Source of the DNA: an uncultured Alphaproteobacteria bacterium
GTDB lineage: Bacteria > Pseudomonadota > Alphaproteobacteria > MPNO01 > UBA830
Length of the DNA stretch: 39,108 nt
NCBI GenBank assembly: GCA_913046035.1
Contig: CAJWSW010000022.1
Location: forward strand, 1-39,108
Direction of reading: 5' to 3'
The position numbers were made by a program, and so were the translations under genes. The notes under the pieces are model-generated. The model was not told where the DNA came from. It saw only the letters and a program-made list of their open reading frames with translations, and ran no database searches. Below, piece by piece: positions 8,278 to 16,521 of this stretch. Numbering within the stretch: position 1 is the stretch's first letter; each line of letters opens with the position of its first letter.

Positions 8278-8475
8278 AACGGTAATATGCGAAAGAGCCT
8301 ATCCCAGACAGCGTTTTCCCGCAAATAAACGTATGATTATTAGACGCAAACACAACACGCCCCTGGAGTGATAGAAACAAGGTGAATTTTCTTCTCTTAT
8401 ATGATTGCTGGTCAAGACAACAACTTTGGTATTGGATGAACAAAATTAATCTCAGGCGGGGTAACCAAAGAAATA

Positions 8476-10302
8476 ATGAATGACACACCGAAAGATTTTG
8501 CTCACCATGACACCCCATTAAATTTGCCATCCAATCGATCAGAGCCGGAATTTGTTTCCGACGCTATCGCCGAACTACTCGGACAAATGAATTTCGACTA
8601 CGTGTTCCTGCTTCCAGGCGCGAGTTATCGGGGGCTCCATGATTCTTTGGTAAATCACAATAGAAATATAAATCCTGAGATAATCTTGGCGACCAGCGAA
8701 TTGTCCGCAGCTTCGATGGCGCATGGGTATGCCAAGGCTGCAGACAAACCATCACTTTGTATTTTGCATGATTTAGTCGGGCTAATGAACGGCTCGATGG
8801 GTCTGTACAACGCGTATTGTGATCGGACACCAATACTATTTCTTGGCGGCGCGGGGCCCTTAGACCCGGATCAACGACGCTTCATTGAATGGAACCATTC
8901 CGCGAGTACCCAAGCAGATATCATCAAGGATTGGGTGAAGTGGACAGATGAGCCGCCAACAGGAAATTCAACGCTTAAATCCATCATTCGCGGCAAGACC
9001 ATCGCCGAAACTGCTCCTCCTGGGCCAGTCTACGTGTCAATCGACACTCATATTCAAGAACAACTGGTAGACGAATCGATGGAGCCGATCGATACCACAT
9101 TAAAACGTTATAACGCCCCGCCCCCAATGGGCCCCAATGACGAAGCGCTGGCGGAGGCCGTGGAAACCCTCATCAATGCCGAATTTCCTGTTATCGTTGG
9201 TGGTCGTTTTGGGATTTATGAACGGATGCGCGAGCCATTAATTGAACTATTAGAGCTTAGCGGTGCCGGCGCATTTAATGACCGCGCGGTTTATTGTTGG
9301 CCTAGTGGACACCCTCAAAATTTATCCGGTGACAAAGATGCTCTCCGCGAAGCCGATGTAATTTTTTGCCTCGACTGCATCGATATAAACAATGTAATGG
9401 GCACTTATGCAATCCGGCGTCGTTCCGACATCGTCGAAGCTCGCGAAAAAGCTCCACCAAAAATCATCGATATGTCGCTGAATGCTTTGGATAATAATTC
9501 GTGGACAGCGTTTGGCGGACCTACTCCGCCGGTTGACCTTCAAATTGTTTGCGAACCTGAATACGGCGTAACTCGGTTTATCAACGCTTTTAAAAAGGCG
9601 CTTTGTGCCAATACCAACAGCCGTAGTAGAATTGAAAAACGGAAAATGTTGCTGGCTGAACGACATGACAGGCTGCGTGCAACACAGACCGCAATCGCAC
9701 GAAAAGACTGGGACCAATCTCCAATTAAAGTCGAGCGGATGATCCATGAAATCTATCAGGCTGTAAAAAATAAGCCTTGGACGCTGACCTCCGCTAATCA
9801 TCGCAGCTTCAACGAAGTAGTCTGGAATTTTCCAGGTGCAGGTGCATACCTTGGGGCCGATGGCGGCGGTGGTGTTGGCTATAACGCGTCAGCGGCGATC
9901 GGAGCGGCGCTCGCACTTCGAGATAAAGGACGTTTCTGTGTCTCTATTGGGGGCGATGGCGACTTCCTAATGGCGCCGGGCTGCATCTGGTCTGCTGTCC
10001 ACTATGGCATTCCAATGTTGCACATCATCAATAATAATTCGACCTGGGGAAATGACGAAGTGCATCAAGTTGAAATAGCCCATAACAGAAACCGTCCGAC
10101 GGAAAATGCCTGGATTGGCCAAGCGATGCGTGATCCAATCATAGATTTTGCAAAAGTTGCACGTGGTTTCGGCGCGTGGGCCGAAGGGCCTGTAAAAACA
10201 CCGGATCAGCTTACTGATATCCTCGGTCAGGCGGTGGTTGAGGTCGAAAAAGGAAAGGTAGCTATTGTCGACGTTACCACGACATTGGGACGAGCGTCAT
10301 AA
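8476..10302 (+). CDS. Thiamine diphosphate-dependent enzyme (acetolactate synthase/benzoylformate decarboxylase superfamily)
   Basis: A 608-residue ThDP enzyme with the three-domain order of the ALS/BFDC family: PYR domain at about 25-190, a central TPP_enzyme_M-like domain at about 220-360, and a PP domain from about 430. Glu75, in ATSELSAAS, sits where the catalytic activating Glu is found. The ThDP/Mg motif is GGDGDF near residue 491 followed by NNN near 518. Members decarboxylate or ligate 2-oxo acids. The sequence does not reveal the substrate, and no small regulatory subunit gene, as for anabolic acetolactate synthase, follows. It is divergent from the UbiD pair, and its stop is 2 nt from the converging ArsC-like gene. 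A decarboxylating role in an aromatic pathway is an inference from context. Confidence 0.82.
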   Translation: MNDTPKDFAHHDTPLNLPSNRSEPEFVSDAIAELLGQMNFDYVFLLPGASYRGLHDSLVNHNRNINPEIILATSELSAASMAHGYAKAADKPSLCILHDLVGLMNGSMGLYNAYCDRTPILFLGGAGPLDPDQRRFIEWNHSASTQADIIKDWVKWTDEPPTGNSTLKSIIRGKTIAETAPPGPVYVSIDTHIQEQLVDESMEPIDTTLKRYNAPPPMGPNDEALAEAVETLINAEFPVIVGGRFGIYERMREPLIELLELSGAGAFNDRAVYCWPSGHPQNLSGDKDALREADVIFCLDCIDINNVMGTYAIRRRSDIVEAREKAPPKIIDMSLNALDNNSWTAFGGPTPPVDLQIVCEPEYGVTRFINAFKKALCANTNSRSRIEKRKMLLAERHDRLRATQTAIARKDWDQSPIKVERMIHEIYQAVKNKPWTLTSANHRSFNEVVWNFPGAGAYLGADGGGGVGYNASAAIGAALALRDKGRFCVSIGGDGDFLMAPGCIWSAVHYGIPMLHIINNNSTWGNDEVHQVEIAHNRNRPTENAWIGQAMRDPIIDFAKVARGFGAWAEGPVKTPDQLTDILGQAVVEVEKGKVAIVDVTTTLGRAS

Positions 10303-10304
10303 GC

Positions 10305-10649
10305 TTAATTTTTTAATGCCTCCCGTTCGAGCTCTCCAAAACCGACAATAATTTCGCTATCATAGTTAAACACTGGACGCTTTATGAGGGTTGGGTTTGC
10401 AATCATTAATTTATTGGCTTTTTTTTCCTCCAAATCCTTTTTTTTCTGCTCGGGCAGATTGCGCCACGTAGTGCTCCTGCGATTAAGAAGGCGTTCCCAG
10501 CCGACCTTCTTAGACCAAACAGCCAATTCTTTTGCTTCTATCCCCTCATTGCGAAAGTCGTGGAATTCATATTGAATTTCCTCCATATCAAGCCACTTTA
10601 GGGCTTTTCGGCAAGTGTCGCAGTTTCTGAGGCCATAAACAGTGATCAT
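10305..10649 (-). CDS. ArsC/Spx-family thioredoxin-fold protein (YffB-like)
   Basis: A 114-residue protein with ITVYGLRNCDTCRKALKWL at the N-terminus (CxxC at the ArsC/Spx active-site position) and the C-terminal NPTLIKRPVFNYD, in which the Arg of the KRP turn is typical of the family. Genuine arsenate reductases have a single catalytic Cys followed by S-R; the CDTC form and the short length fit the YffB subgroup of unknown, probably glutathione-linked, function. Its start is 1 nt from the stop of the CinA-like gene upstream, so the two are co-transcribed. No arsenic resistance genes are nearby. Confidence 0.85.
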   Translation of the reverse strand: MITVYGLRNCDTCRKALKWLDMEEIQYEFHDFRNEGIEAKELAVWSKKVGWERLLNRRSTTWRNLPEQKKKDLEEKKANKLMIANPTLIKRPVFNYDSEIIVGFGELEREALKN

Positions 10650-10650
10650 T

Positions 10651-11133
10651 TTAGTTTGCCTTTATCGTCTCATGCAGCAGGTCGAGAGCCGCCATAGCAA
10701 ATGACCACATATTATCTTCGCGATCTTCGTTACCAGTCTCAAAAACCCTCGTCGCTGTTACAGGTCCGACGACGGCCAGCGCAACATGCCCCGCCGGGTC
10801 ACCGTAGCGGTTTCCGCCTGGGCCAGCCGCGCCGGACTCCCCTATCGCCCAGTCGGTATCAAGTATTTCGCGGATCCCCGTCGCAGTGAGGGTTGCGTAT
10901 TCCTCGGTTGAGCCCCTCATTTCCGCTTTAGCATCATTGAAACGCAAGATGCCGCGTCGAGCGGTTTGCGTATAGACCGAACCTCCACCAACAAAATAAG
11001 CAGAAGCCCCCGGTACCGCCAAAAGTGCAGCGGAAATTAGGCCACCGGCAGCAGATTCTGAAACCGATACTGTCTGTTGTCTTTCTCGCAACAGCGCGCC
11101 CACCGGTGCTGCAATTTGTTTTAGTGAAGGCAT
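10651..11133 (-). CDS. CinA C-terminal (PncC-like) family protein, divergent active site
   Basis: A 160-residue single-domain CinA-C protein. Canonical members (PncC) deamidate nicotinamide mononucleotide to nicotinate mononucleotide. The AESCTGG motif appears as SESAAGG (Ser27 at the nucleophile position). PGASAYFVGGGSVYT and GESGAAGPGGNRYGDPAGH also match the family. In canonical PncC the VAYSNxxK segment supplies a Lys thought to pair with the Ser; here the same place reads VYTQTARR, with Arg59. This variant form is one I associate with a paralogue group common in alphaproteobacteria, so NMN deamidation is doubtful. AAGGAACG precedes the ATG. It is the first gene of a two-gene unit with the YffB-like gene. 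Confidence 0.8.
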   Translation of the reverse strand: MPSLKQIAAPVGALLRERQQTVSVSESAAGGLISAALLAVPGASAYFVGGGSVYTQTARRGILRFNDAKAEMRGSTEEYATLTATGIREILDTDWAIGESGAAGPGGNRYGDPAGHVALAVVGPVTATRVFETGNEDREDNMWSFAMAALDLLHETIKAN

Positions 11134-11247
11134 ATTTTTCGTTCCTTCTGCCAGCGCGGCGGAAAGCCGCTTACGTTCTTCCGCCTACGTTCTATCGTAT
11201 ATAGCCCGTCGTTAATTAATTATTGATCTCCTAGTTTGCCGAACTTT

Positions 11248-12246
11248 TTAAACATGGAAATCTGTAAGCATACGGGTGACCTCCTCTGGGAAAAGCTCTT
11301 CCACCTCGACTTTCCGCCTACACACACCTTGTTCAAAACCATATTGCAGAAATGCCTCCAAGGTTTTGCGGTTTTTTTCAACGCCGTAGGGGAAGAAGTC
11401 GTCTCCGAATAAATTCTTCGCCTGTTGAGCGGCATCGAAACACCATGCGAAGGGCACACGCGTTGCCGTCATTTCAAGACATCGGAACATGGCCCGATTC
11501 TTCGCTTCTTCAAATGCTTTAAAGAGATTAGTCGCGACCCACGGGTGCTCGCGGAAGAAATCTCCCCTTATAGCAATGACATGCATAATCGGAAATATAC
11601 CCGTATCCTGGTAGTATTGCTCTTCAATTTCGCGGTAGTTCGGATACAGATGGACGATAGTGTTCTCGCCCTCCTCCACTGGGGTTGGTGGATGGGCAGA
11701 CATCACACAGTCAATCTCCCCATCGAACAGCATTTGCGTTAGGGATTTATCTTGACGTGGGGTGTAGGAGACACCTTTCGGAATATTAAGCTCCACTTTT
11801 TCTTTACGCCCAGCCGAGTTCACCCCGCCCTGCAACCACTCAATTTCTTTGAGGGGAATGCCAATATCGTGAACCAGCCATCCCCGAGTATAGATAGATG
11901 CTGTTTGAGCCCATTCTGGAATTCCAATCCGCTTACCGCGAAGATCAGCTGCTTCGTTAATACCGCTATCCGGCAGCACGAATAAGGAAGATTGCCTAAA
12001 AACCCGAGACGGGAATACTGGAATACCGACTATACTGTCATCATTCTGAGATTTAAGGGCGATATACTTACCAAATGACATTTCGGAGACATCCCATTCC
12101 CGAAATTTTATAAACCGAAAAAACGTTTCCTCAATCTGAAGGTTTAGGTACCTCAGGTCGATCCCTTCCGCCTCAATATCACCACGCGTCAAGTCGCGCA
12201 TGTGTTCGTAATCGCTTGCAGCAAATGTGACGATAAGCTTTGACAT
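11248..12246 (-). CDS. 4,5-dihydroxyphthalate decarboxylase (Pht5)-like protein
   Basis: A 332-residue protein of the Pht5-like group, which has a periplasmic-binding-protein fold but acts in the cytoplasm. Visible parts are LIVTFAASDYEHMRDL at the N-terminus, ADLRGKRIGIPEWAQTASIY (about 110-130), a GEIDCVMSAHPP segment, and YYQDTGIFPIMHVIAIR. There is no signal peptide, which argues against an ABC-transporter binding protein. I start at ATG 12246. The open frame runs upstream to 12402, but that extension passes through a terminator hairpin and overlaps the neighbouring gene's end. Known Pht5 decarboxylates 4,5-dihydroxyphthalate to protocatechuate without a cofactor. The substrate here could be another aromatic acid. 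The terminator just upstream suggests it has its own promoter or depends on readthrough. Confidence 0.8.
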   Translation of the reverse strand: MSKLIVTFAASDYEHMRDLTRGDIEAEGIDLRYLNLQIEETFFRFIKFREWDVSEMSFGKYIALKSQNDDSIVGIPVFPSRVFRQSSLFVLPDSGINEAADLRGKRIGIPEWAQTASIYTRGWLVHDIGIPLKEIEWLQGGVNSAGRKEKVELNIPKGVSYTPRQDKSLTQMLFDGEIDCVMSAHPPTPVEEGENTIVHLYPNYREIEEQYYQDTGIFPIMHVIAIRGDFFREHPWVATNLFKAFEEAKNRAMFRCLEMTATRVPFAWCFDAAQQAKNLFGDDFFPYGVEKNRKTLEAFLQYGFEQGVCRRKVEVEELFPEEVTRMLTDFHV

Positions 12247-12260
12247 TACAATAACCCCGG

Positions 12261-12294
12261 AAAAAGTTAGGGCGAGGATTTGCCCTCGCCCTAA
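12261..12294 (-). terminator. Rho-independent terminator after the diiron-oxidase gene
   Basis: An 11-bp perfect stem (12267-12277 with 12284-12294; TTAGGGCGAGG on the plus strand) with a 6-nt loop is followed on the minus strand by TTTTT at 12265-12261. It lies 44 nt after the stop of the gene ending at 12338 and 15 nt before the ATG of the Pht5-like gene. This is the clearest intrinsic terminator in the window. Confidence 0.85.
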
Positions 12295-12337
12295 TTTACT
12301 AACAGTGAAAACCTTTTCTTTCAAAAGGGAACTTGGC

Positions 12338-13084
12338 TTATCCGACTTTTTTGCGCCAACCCATCTTCTTATCCAAAACATCGCCTGCCTCTGCGATGCC
12401 ATTTAGATAATGGTTCCACACAATTAAGTTTTCTTCACAAGCATCAATAACTTCGTCTTCCATGCGGAGCTTCGACGCGTGTTGAGCAACGGTTTTCCAA
12501 CCAAGATCCGAGTGGACAATATCAGCCTCTGAATGCATCCCGAAAAATAGCCGTTGTTCTGGGCTCAGGTTGAACATTTCACCCCACCGTCGGTTTTCAA
12601 GGCCGAACCAGCCCTTTTTCTTTAGTTCGCCAGAACCATAACCAGGAACATTGGCTCGCTCTGCACACGTATTTCCCATCAAACCAAGCAACCAATGCCG
12701 ATTGCTCATGAGGCCATCCCACGCCCTCCAGCACATTCGAGTCGATGGAAGAGGTTTCGCACTTTTTATTTGTGCACGCTTCATTCCGCAATCAACACCT
12801 AAATCCTCCAATACTTTCCAATGGGGTCTACCATCACCGTGTTCCGCGTCAGAAACAAGTTCCTCCACGCATGCCTCAAGAATATCTATTTTCACATCCC
12901 ATTCAGGTGTATTCGTCGCAACCCGAAGCTTTAATACCGAGTTCCGTTGACGGGTATTAAGCCGATGTTGCATGACAAAAGTGTGTGCTCGGCCCTTCGT
13001 CAGTGGTTCATTTAGCATCCGGTTATGCTTAACAAAATTATGTACTGCCTTATCGATACCGGCGATTACCGACTTCGTGCTCAT
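12338..13084 (-). CDS. Haem-oxygenase-like diiron oxidase (iron-containing redox enzyme family)
   Basis: A 248-residue all-alpha protein of the TENA/PqqC/haem-oxygenase fold. It carries the complete ligand pattern of haem-oxygenase-like diiron oxidases: Glu75-x6-His82 (EELVSDAEH), Glu142 (in CAERANVPG), and His184-x3-Asp188-x2-His191 (HSEADIVHS). The spacing equals that in the chlamydial enzyme CADD. These enzymes activate O2 for oxidative C-C cleavage, N-oxygenation or related reactions. Start is ATG 13084 with GAGAGGG 9 nt upstream. It stands between a LysR gene and the Pht5-like gene, and a strong terminator follows. No biosynthetic cluster is evident, so a catabolic oxidation is possible. 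Metal binding is well supported; the reaction is unknown. Confidence 0.82.
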   Translation of the reverse strand: MSTKSVIAGIDKAVHNFVKHNRMLNEPLTKGRAHTFVMQHRLNTRQRNSVLKLRVATNTPEWDVKIDILEACVEELVSDAEHGDGRPHWKVLEDLGVDCGMKRAQIKSAKPLPSTRMCWRAWDGLMSNRHWLLGLMGNTCAERANVPGYGSGELKKKGWFGLENRRWGEMFNLSPEQRLFFGMHSEADIVHSDLGWKTVAQHASKLRMEDEVIDACEENLIVWNHYLNGIAEAGDVLDKKMGWRKKVG

Positions 13085-13209
13085 ACTTCTAGACCCTCTC
13101 TTACTAGGTGCGCTTGTTAATAATTTGCTCTTTTACTCTCTCATTGTGCTTCTGTTAAAAACCGTTCCTTAATATCTTCTATGTTTTTTTTATATGGTAT
13201 TAAGTCACT

Positions 13210-14130
13210 CTAAGGAGCTCGCAGCTGCCCCTGACTGCTAGCAATATTAGAAGAAATAATCTTGTCAATAATTCCACGAATCGCGCGAGAGGCTTTGGTC
13301 TCCGTATGGGAACTCGCATAGCCGATATGCAAGGTCCGCGGCACCCTAGGACGAACAATTTGTGACGCAAAAAGACGTTTAGATTTTACGGCTTGTTGCA
13401 CAGCAGGAAAAGGTAAGACGGACCAGCCCAGACCATCTTCCACGAGATCCCGAATTATTGCCACAGAATCGATCTCTAACGCGACATTAATCGTTTGGTT
13501 TTTATCTTCCGCCCTTTCCTCAAGCCAGTCTCGAAGACCGAAACCAGTGCTCGGAAGTATCAAACTTCGTTCACAAACTGAGCTAAAAGAAACGGTCCTC
13601 CCCGGGTCGTCCTTCCCAATTGACCCAACCAAATAGAGGTCTTCAGACATAAGCGGCTCTGTTGCTATCCCGGCGACAGCGCCGGGATTATAGGTAAATC
13701 CCATATCAAGAGAATTATCGTCGAGCCTTTTCATTATTTCTTCGCTTAAACCTTCAAACAAGGTGAGCGATATATCAGGGAAGCAGGCGCGGCACTCCCG
13801 TATCAGCGGCGTCGCAATTAGGGCGCTAGCGGTGGGGGTAATTCCCAGCACAATTTCCCCACGTGGTTCACCCGAGAGATCCCTTACCTCGTGCAGTGCC
13901 TGTTCAACCTGTTTAAGAATGGCGTTGGCGTGGCGCAGTAACACCTTACCTTCTTCGGTAGTCTCAACACCTCGGGAATGTCGATGAAGTAGTTCGACAC
14001 CAAGCTCTTCTTCTAATTTGCGAACCTGAAGGCCAAGCGCGGGTTGGGCGATGTGAACCCGGGTTGCGGCTTTAGTAAAACTCTTTGCGTTGACTACTTC
14101 CGAGAAGTACCTCAGCTGACGAATGTCCAC
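13210..14130 (-). CDS. LysR-family transcriptional regulator
   Basis: A 306-residue LysR regulator. The winged helix-turn-helix is at residues 1-60 (MDIRQLRYFSEVV, then AKSFTKAATRVHIAQPALGL), followed by a linker helix and a LysR substrate-binding domain from about 90 that starts GEIVLGITPTAS. It resembles the Nac/CynR-like branch. The start codon is GTG at 14130. The genes downstream on the same strand are the diiron oxidase and Pht5-like genes after a 125-nt gap, and these are its likeliest targets. A 24-nt all-A/T stretch lies 14-37 nt upstream and may be its own promoter or binding region. The inducer cannot be read from the sequence. Confidence 0.93.
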   Translation of the reverse strand: MDIRQLRYFSEVVNAKSFTKAATRVHIAQPALGLQVRKLEEELGVELLHRHSRGVETTEEGKVLLRHANAILKQVEQALHEVRDLSGEPRGEIVLGITPTASALIATPLIRECRACFPDISLTLFEGLSEEIMKRLDDNSLDMGFTYNPGAVAGIATEPLMSEDLYLVGSIGKDDPGRTVSFSSVCERSLILPSTGFGLRDWLEERAEDKNQTINVALEIDSVAIIRDLVEDGLGWSVLPFPAVQQAVKSKRLFASQIVRPRVPRTLHIGYASSHTETKASRAIRGIIDKIISSNIASSQGQLRAP

Positions 14131-14143
14131 GACAAAAATTCCG

Positions 14144-14167
14144 TATATATTTTATATATAATATATA
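14144..14167. promoter_or_regulatory. 24-nt pure A/T tract upstream of the LysR gene
   Basis: Positions 14144-14167 are only A and T, made of TATA repeats and partly self-complementary. The tract lies within 40 nt upstream of the LysR GTG. It could contain the -10 element and/or a LysR-type site. The rest of the 14131-14371 gap shows no gene. Confidence 0.3.
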
Positions 14168-14371
14168 GATTACCCATGTCCCAACGGTATTGCTAATACC
14201 TTTGTCGAAGACTTGGATTTCAACCAATTCCATTGCGTGTTCCGCTGGTAAGACTCCATACGAGAGCCTTTTTGATATTTTGCTCGAAGATGCTCACTGC
14301 TCATTGACTTAGATGCGAGCAAGTCACCCGCTACGTTCACCTATTGGAAACATTCGATTTCAGGATTAATT

Positions 14372-15214
14372 TTACGAAACCGCCTCGCCTTTTACGGTAA
14401 TCCGTCGCATCATGCGACGTTCAGTTGGGTCAAAATGGGTGCGGGCATGCATACTACAACGATTGTCCCACATCACCAGATCTCCGATCTTCCAAACATG
14501 TTCGTAGACGAATTCCGGCTTTTCACTGTGTTCAAAGAGCTGTTTGAGGGTTTCCTCGCTCTCGTCCTCGGGAAGCCCTTCGATCATATCTGTCATAAGA
14601 CGATTAACATAAAGCGCTTTGCGCCCAGTTGCAGGGTGCGTGCGCGCTACCGGATGAAAATATTGCGGGGCATTTGGGTCAATGTTATCCCCCCTCGTGA
14701 CGGGATTACCGGCATAGTCGTATATGTTGCGGGCCTTTAAGCCGGCCAATTTTTTACGAAGCTCTCCGGGCAATGCCTCCCATGCAGCGTAGCAGTTCGC
14801 GAACAGTGTATTTCCACCAACCCTTGGAAGTTCCATTGCATATAACGTCGATGCACGGCAGGGTATCTCGTAATAGCACTGATCGGAATGAAACCACATT
14901 TCACCGTCTTCGAGTGCCGTTTGAAAACCGGTGTCCGTGACATTCGTGATCATCATTGTGTGCCGCATTTCCTCATTGGCAAACTTGCCCGTGCGCACTT
15001 CCTCCAAATCGCCAAAATAGCGACAGAACCGAACCTGATCGTCATTCGAAATATTCTGCCCTCTAAATACGATGAGCAGATGGTCGAACCAGGCCGCCTC
15101 AATTTTTTTAAAGGCCTCTTCGTCTAGTGGCTTGGTCAGGTCGACACCTCGGATCTCAGCACCACATGCGTTTGAGAGTGGAACAACTTCGATATCAGCA
15201 ATAGTCGTCGCCAT
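14372..15214 (-). CDS. TauD/TfdA-family Fe(II)/2-oxoglutarate dioxygenase
   Basis: A 280-residue dioxygenase. The iron ligands are visible as His109-x-Asp111 (WFHSDQCY) and His256 (CSMHAR). Arg267, eleven residues further, is placed to hold the 2-oxoglutarate carboxylate. The N-terminal ACGAEIRGVDLTKPL is typical of the family. Members hydroxylate taurine, 2,4-D, alkyl sulfates and related carboxylates, leading to C-S, C-O or C-N cleavage; which of these applies is not clear. It is divergent from an MFS transporter and an SDR, which may import and further oxidise the substrate or product. An SD-like GGGGA precedes the ATG. Family is certain, substrate unknown. Confidence 0.92.
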   Translation of the reverse strand: MATTIADIEVVPLSNACGAEIRGVDLTKPLDEEAFKKIEAAWFDHLLIVFRGQNISNDDQVRFCRYFGDLEEVRTGKFANEEMRHTMMITNVTDTGFQTALEDGEMWFHSDQCYYEIPCRASTLYAMELPRVGGNTLFANCYAAWEALPGELRKKLAGLKARNIYDYAGNPVTRGDNIDPNAPQYFHPVARTHPATGRKALYVNRLMTDMIEGLPEDESEETLKQLFEHSEKPEFVYEHVWKIGDLVMWDNRCSMHARTHFDPTERRMMRRITVKGEAVS

Positions 15215-15300
15215 GGCTAAGATTTTCCCCTAACAATCTTCTATAAACCAAAATATATGCTTGTCACGTATCCCATGCAATTCGGAGCACATCATTGAAT

Positions 15301-16509
15301 ATGCCGGCATCCGGAACCGCTATAAAAACCCGTCTCGGCAGAGCCGCGGTATTTGGAACTGGATTTTTTAGTTTGAGCCAAATACCAATGATGACGCTGA
15401 TTATTCCACTTTGGGCACTCGACATTGGTGCTACCGCATTTTGGATTGGCATGGCAATCGCGATGCGAGCCGTTTTAGCGATGTTTTTCTCCATTCAGGC
15501 CGGGGCAATCATGGACCGACTGGGTACCCGCCGGGTGACACTTACTCTCGGACTTCTGGGTACAGTATTAGTTTTGTTATACCCGGTGGTTCCATCAATT
15601 GCGGGTATGCTTGTACTGCAGGTAGTGGTTGGTTTTTTGCACCTCACTTGTTGGATTGGGGCGCAGGCGTTAGTAGGCCGAATGACGAAAGGCGAGCCAA
15701 CCCTTATGGGACGATTTAGTTTCCTTGCGACGTTAGGAAACTTTCTTGGTCCGGTGCTTGCTGGAATGGCGTTCCATCACTTTGGTGCCTGGGGTGCATT
15801 CGGGATGGTGTCGATCTGGTCGCTGGCATTCGTATCCATTACTTACGCCGTGCCGCGCAGTATGGACAACGGTGCAGCAGCGAAAGTGACAATGTTAGAC
15901 CTGCTTCCACAGTGGTCACATTACGCCGCCGGCTTTGGATTACTTCGGGTACCAATTATTGGTTATGTGATAATCGTATCTGCTGTCCTCGCCGGTACTT
16001 ATGCGATGCGTCACACTTTCTTCGCCGTTTATATGGAGAGCATCGCGTTTAACAGGGATGAAATTGGCTTAATTGTTGGCTGTATTGCACTCGCAGGCAG
16101 TTTCGCAGGCCTTTGCGTAGGCAAATTATCGCGATGGATTGCGCCCCATTGGTTAGTTCTCATAGGCACCGCGCTTGCAACAATGACATTCAGCGTCGCA
16201 CCTCTATTTCAAGATTTCTGGTCGCTAGTCGCAGTTGCCTGCGCGACAGGAGTTTGCTCTGGTACCGCTTTTCCGATGATCCTCTCAGTCCTTACACGCG
16301 GCGCCGGCACCGAAAAGCAGGGATTAAGCGTTGGCCTGCGCGCCACGATGAACCGAACAGCCTCTCTAGCCGTTCCTGTCGCAATGGGAGCAATTGTTGG
16401 CGCCACGTCTCTATCCATCGGGTTTTTTATCACCGGTGGGACCATCCTTATTGTAACGGGATTAATGGGGATTGTTTTACTTCAAATATTAAAGAGTTCA
16501 AAAATTTAG
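15301..16509 (+). CDS. MFS transporter
   Basis: About 402 residues with 12 predicted hydrophobic segments. The MFS motif between helices 2 and 3 reads GAIMDRLGTRRVTL, a variant of G-x3-D-R-x-G-R-R. The second half begins after the short loop near residue 195. It is an inner-membrane secondary carrier. Start is uncertain: ATG 15301, or the in-frame TTG at 15295, which has better spacing (7 nt) from GGAG at 15284. The SDR gene follows after 12 nt, and the TauD gene is divergent, so import of the TauD or SDR substrate is a reasonable guess. Direction and substrate cannot be read from the sequence. Confidence 0.88.
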   Translation: MPASGTAIKTRLGRAAVFGTGFFSLSQIPMMTLIIPLWALDIGATAFWIGMAIAMRAVLAMFFSIQAGAIMDRLGTRRVTLTLGLLGTVLVLLYPVVPSIAGMLVLQVVVGFLHLTCWIGAQALVGRMTKGEPTLMGRFSFLATLGNFLGPVLAGMAFHHFGAWGAFGMVSIWSLAFVSITYAVPRSMDNGAAAKVTMLDLLPQWSHYAAGFGLLRVPIIGYVIIVSAVLAGTYAMRHTFFAVYMESIAFNRDEIGLIVGCIALAGSFAGLCVGKLSRWIAPHWLVLIGTALATMTFSVAPLFQDFWSLVAVACATGVCSGTAFPMILSVLTRGAGTEKQGLSVGLRATMNRTASLAVPVAMGAIVGATSLSIGFFITGGTILIVTGLMGIVLLQILKSSKI

Positions 16510-16521
16510 GGAATAACCGTT

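Noticed and set aside
8186-8530. 114-codon minus-strand open frame across the UbiD/ThDP-enzyme gap
   Set aside because: Composition is rich in Cys, Trp and His without any recognisable domain, and it overlaps both flanking genes' starts; it looks like chance.
10305-10649. Arsenate reductase
   Set aside because: The active site is CDTC rather than a single Cys followed by Ser-Arg, and no ars genes are near; the YffB-like call is safer.
11156-11193. Small GCGGC/GCCGC hairpin and a TACGTTCT direct repeat upstream of the CinA-like gene
   Set aside because: The hairpin has only 5 bp without a T-run, and two 8-mers 14 nt apart are not enough to support a regulatory call.
11220-11459. 79-codon minus-strand frame overlapping the Pht5-like gene
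   Set aside because: It is an out-of-frame shadow of a well-supported coding sequence.
11248-12402. ABC-transporter substrate-binding protein with a long N-terminal extension
   Set aside because: The extension runs through a terminator hairpin and the end of the neighbouring gene; from ATG 12246 there is no signal peptide, and no permease or ATPase gene is nearby.
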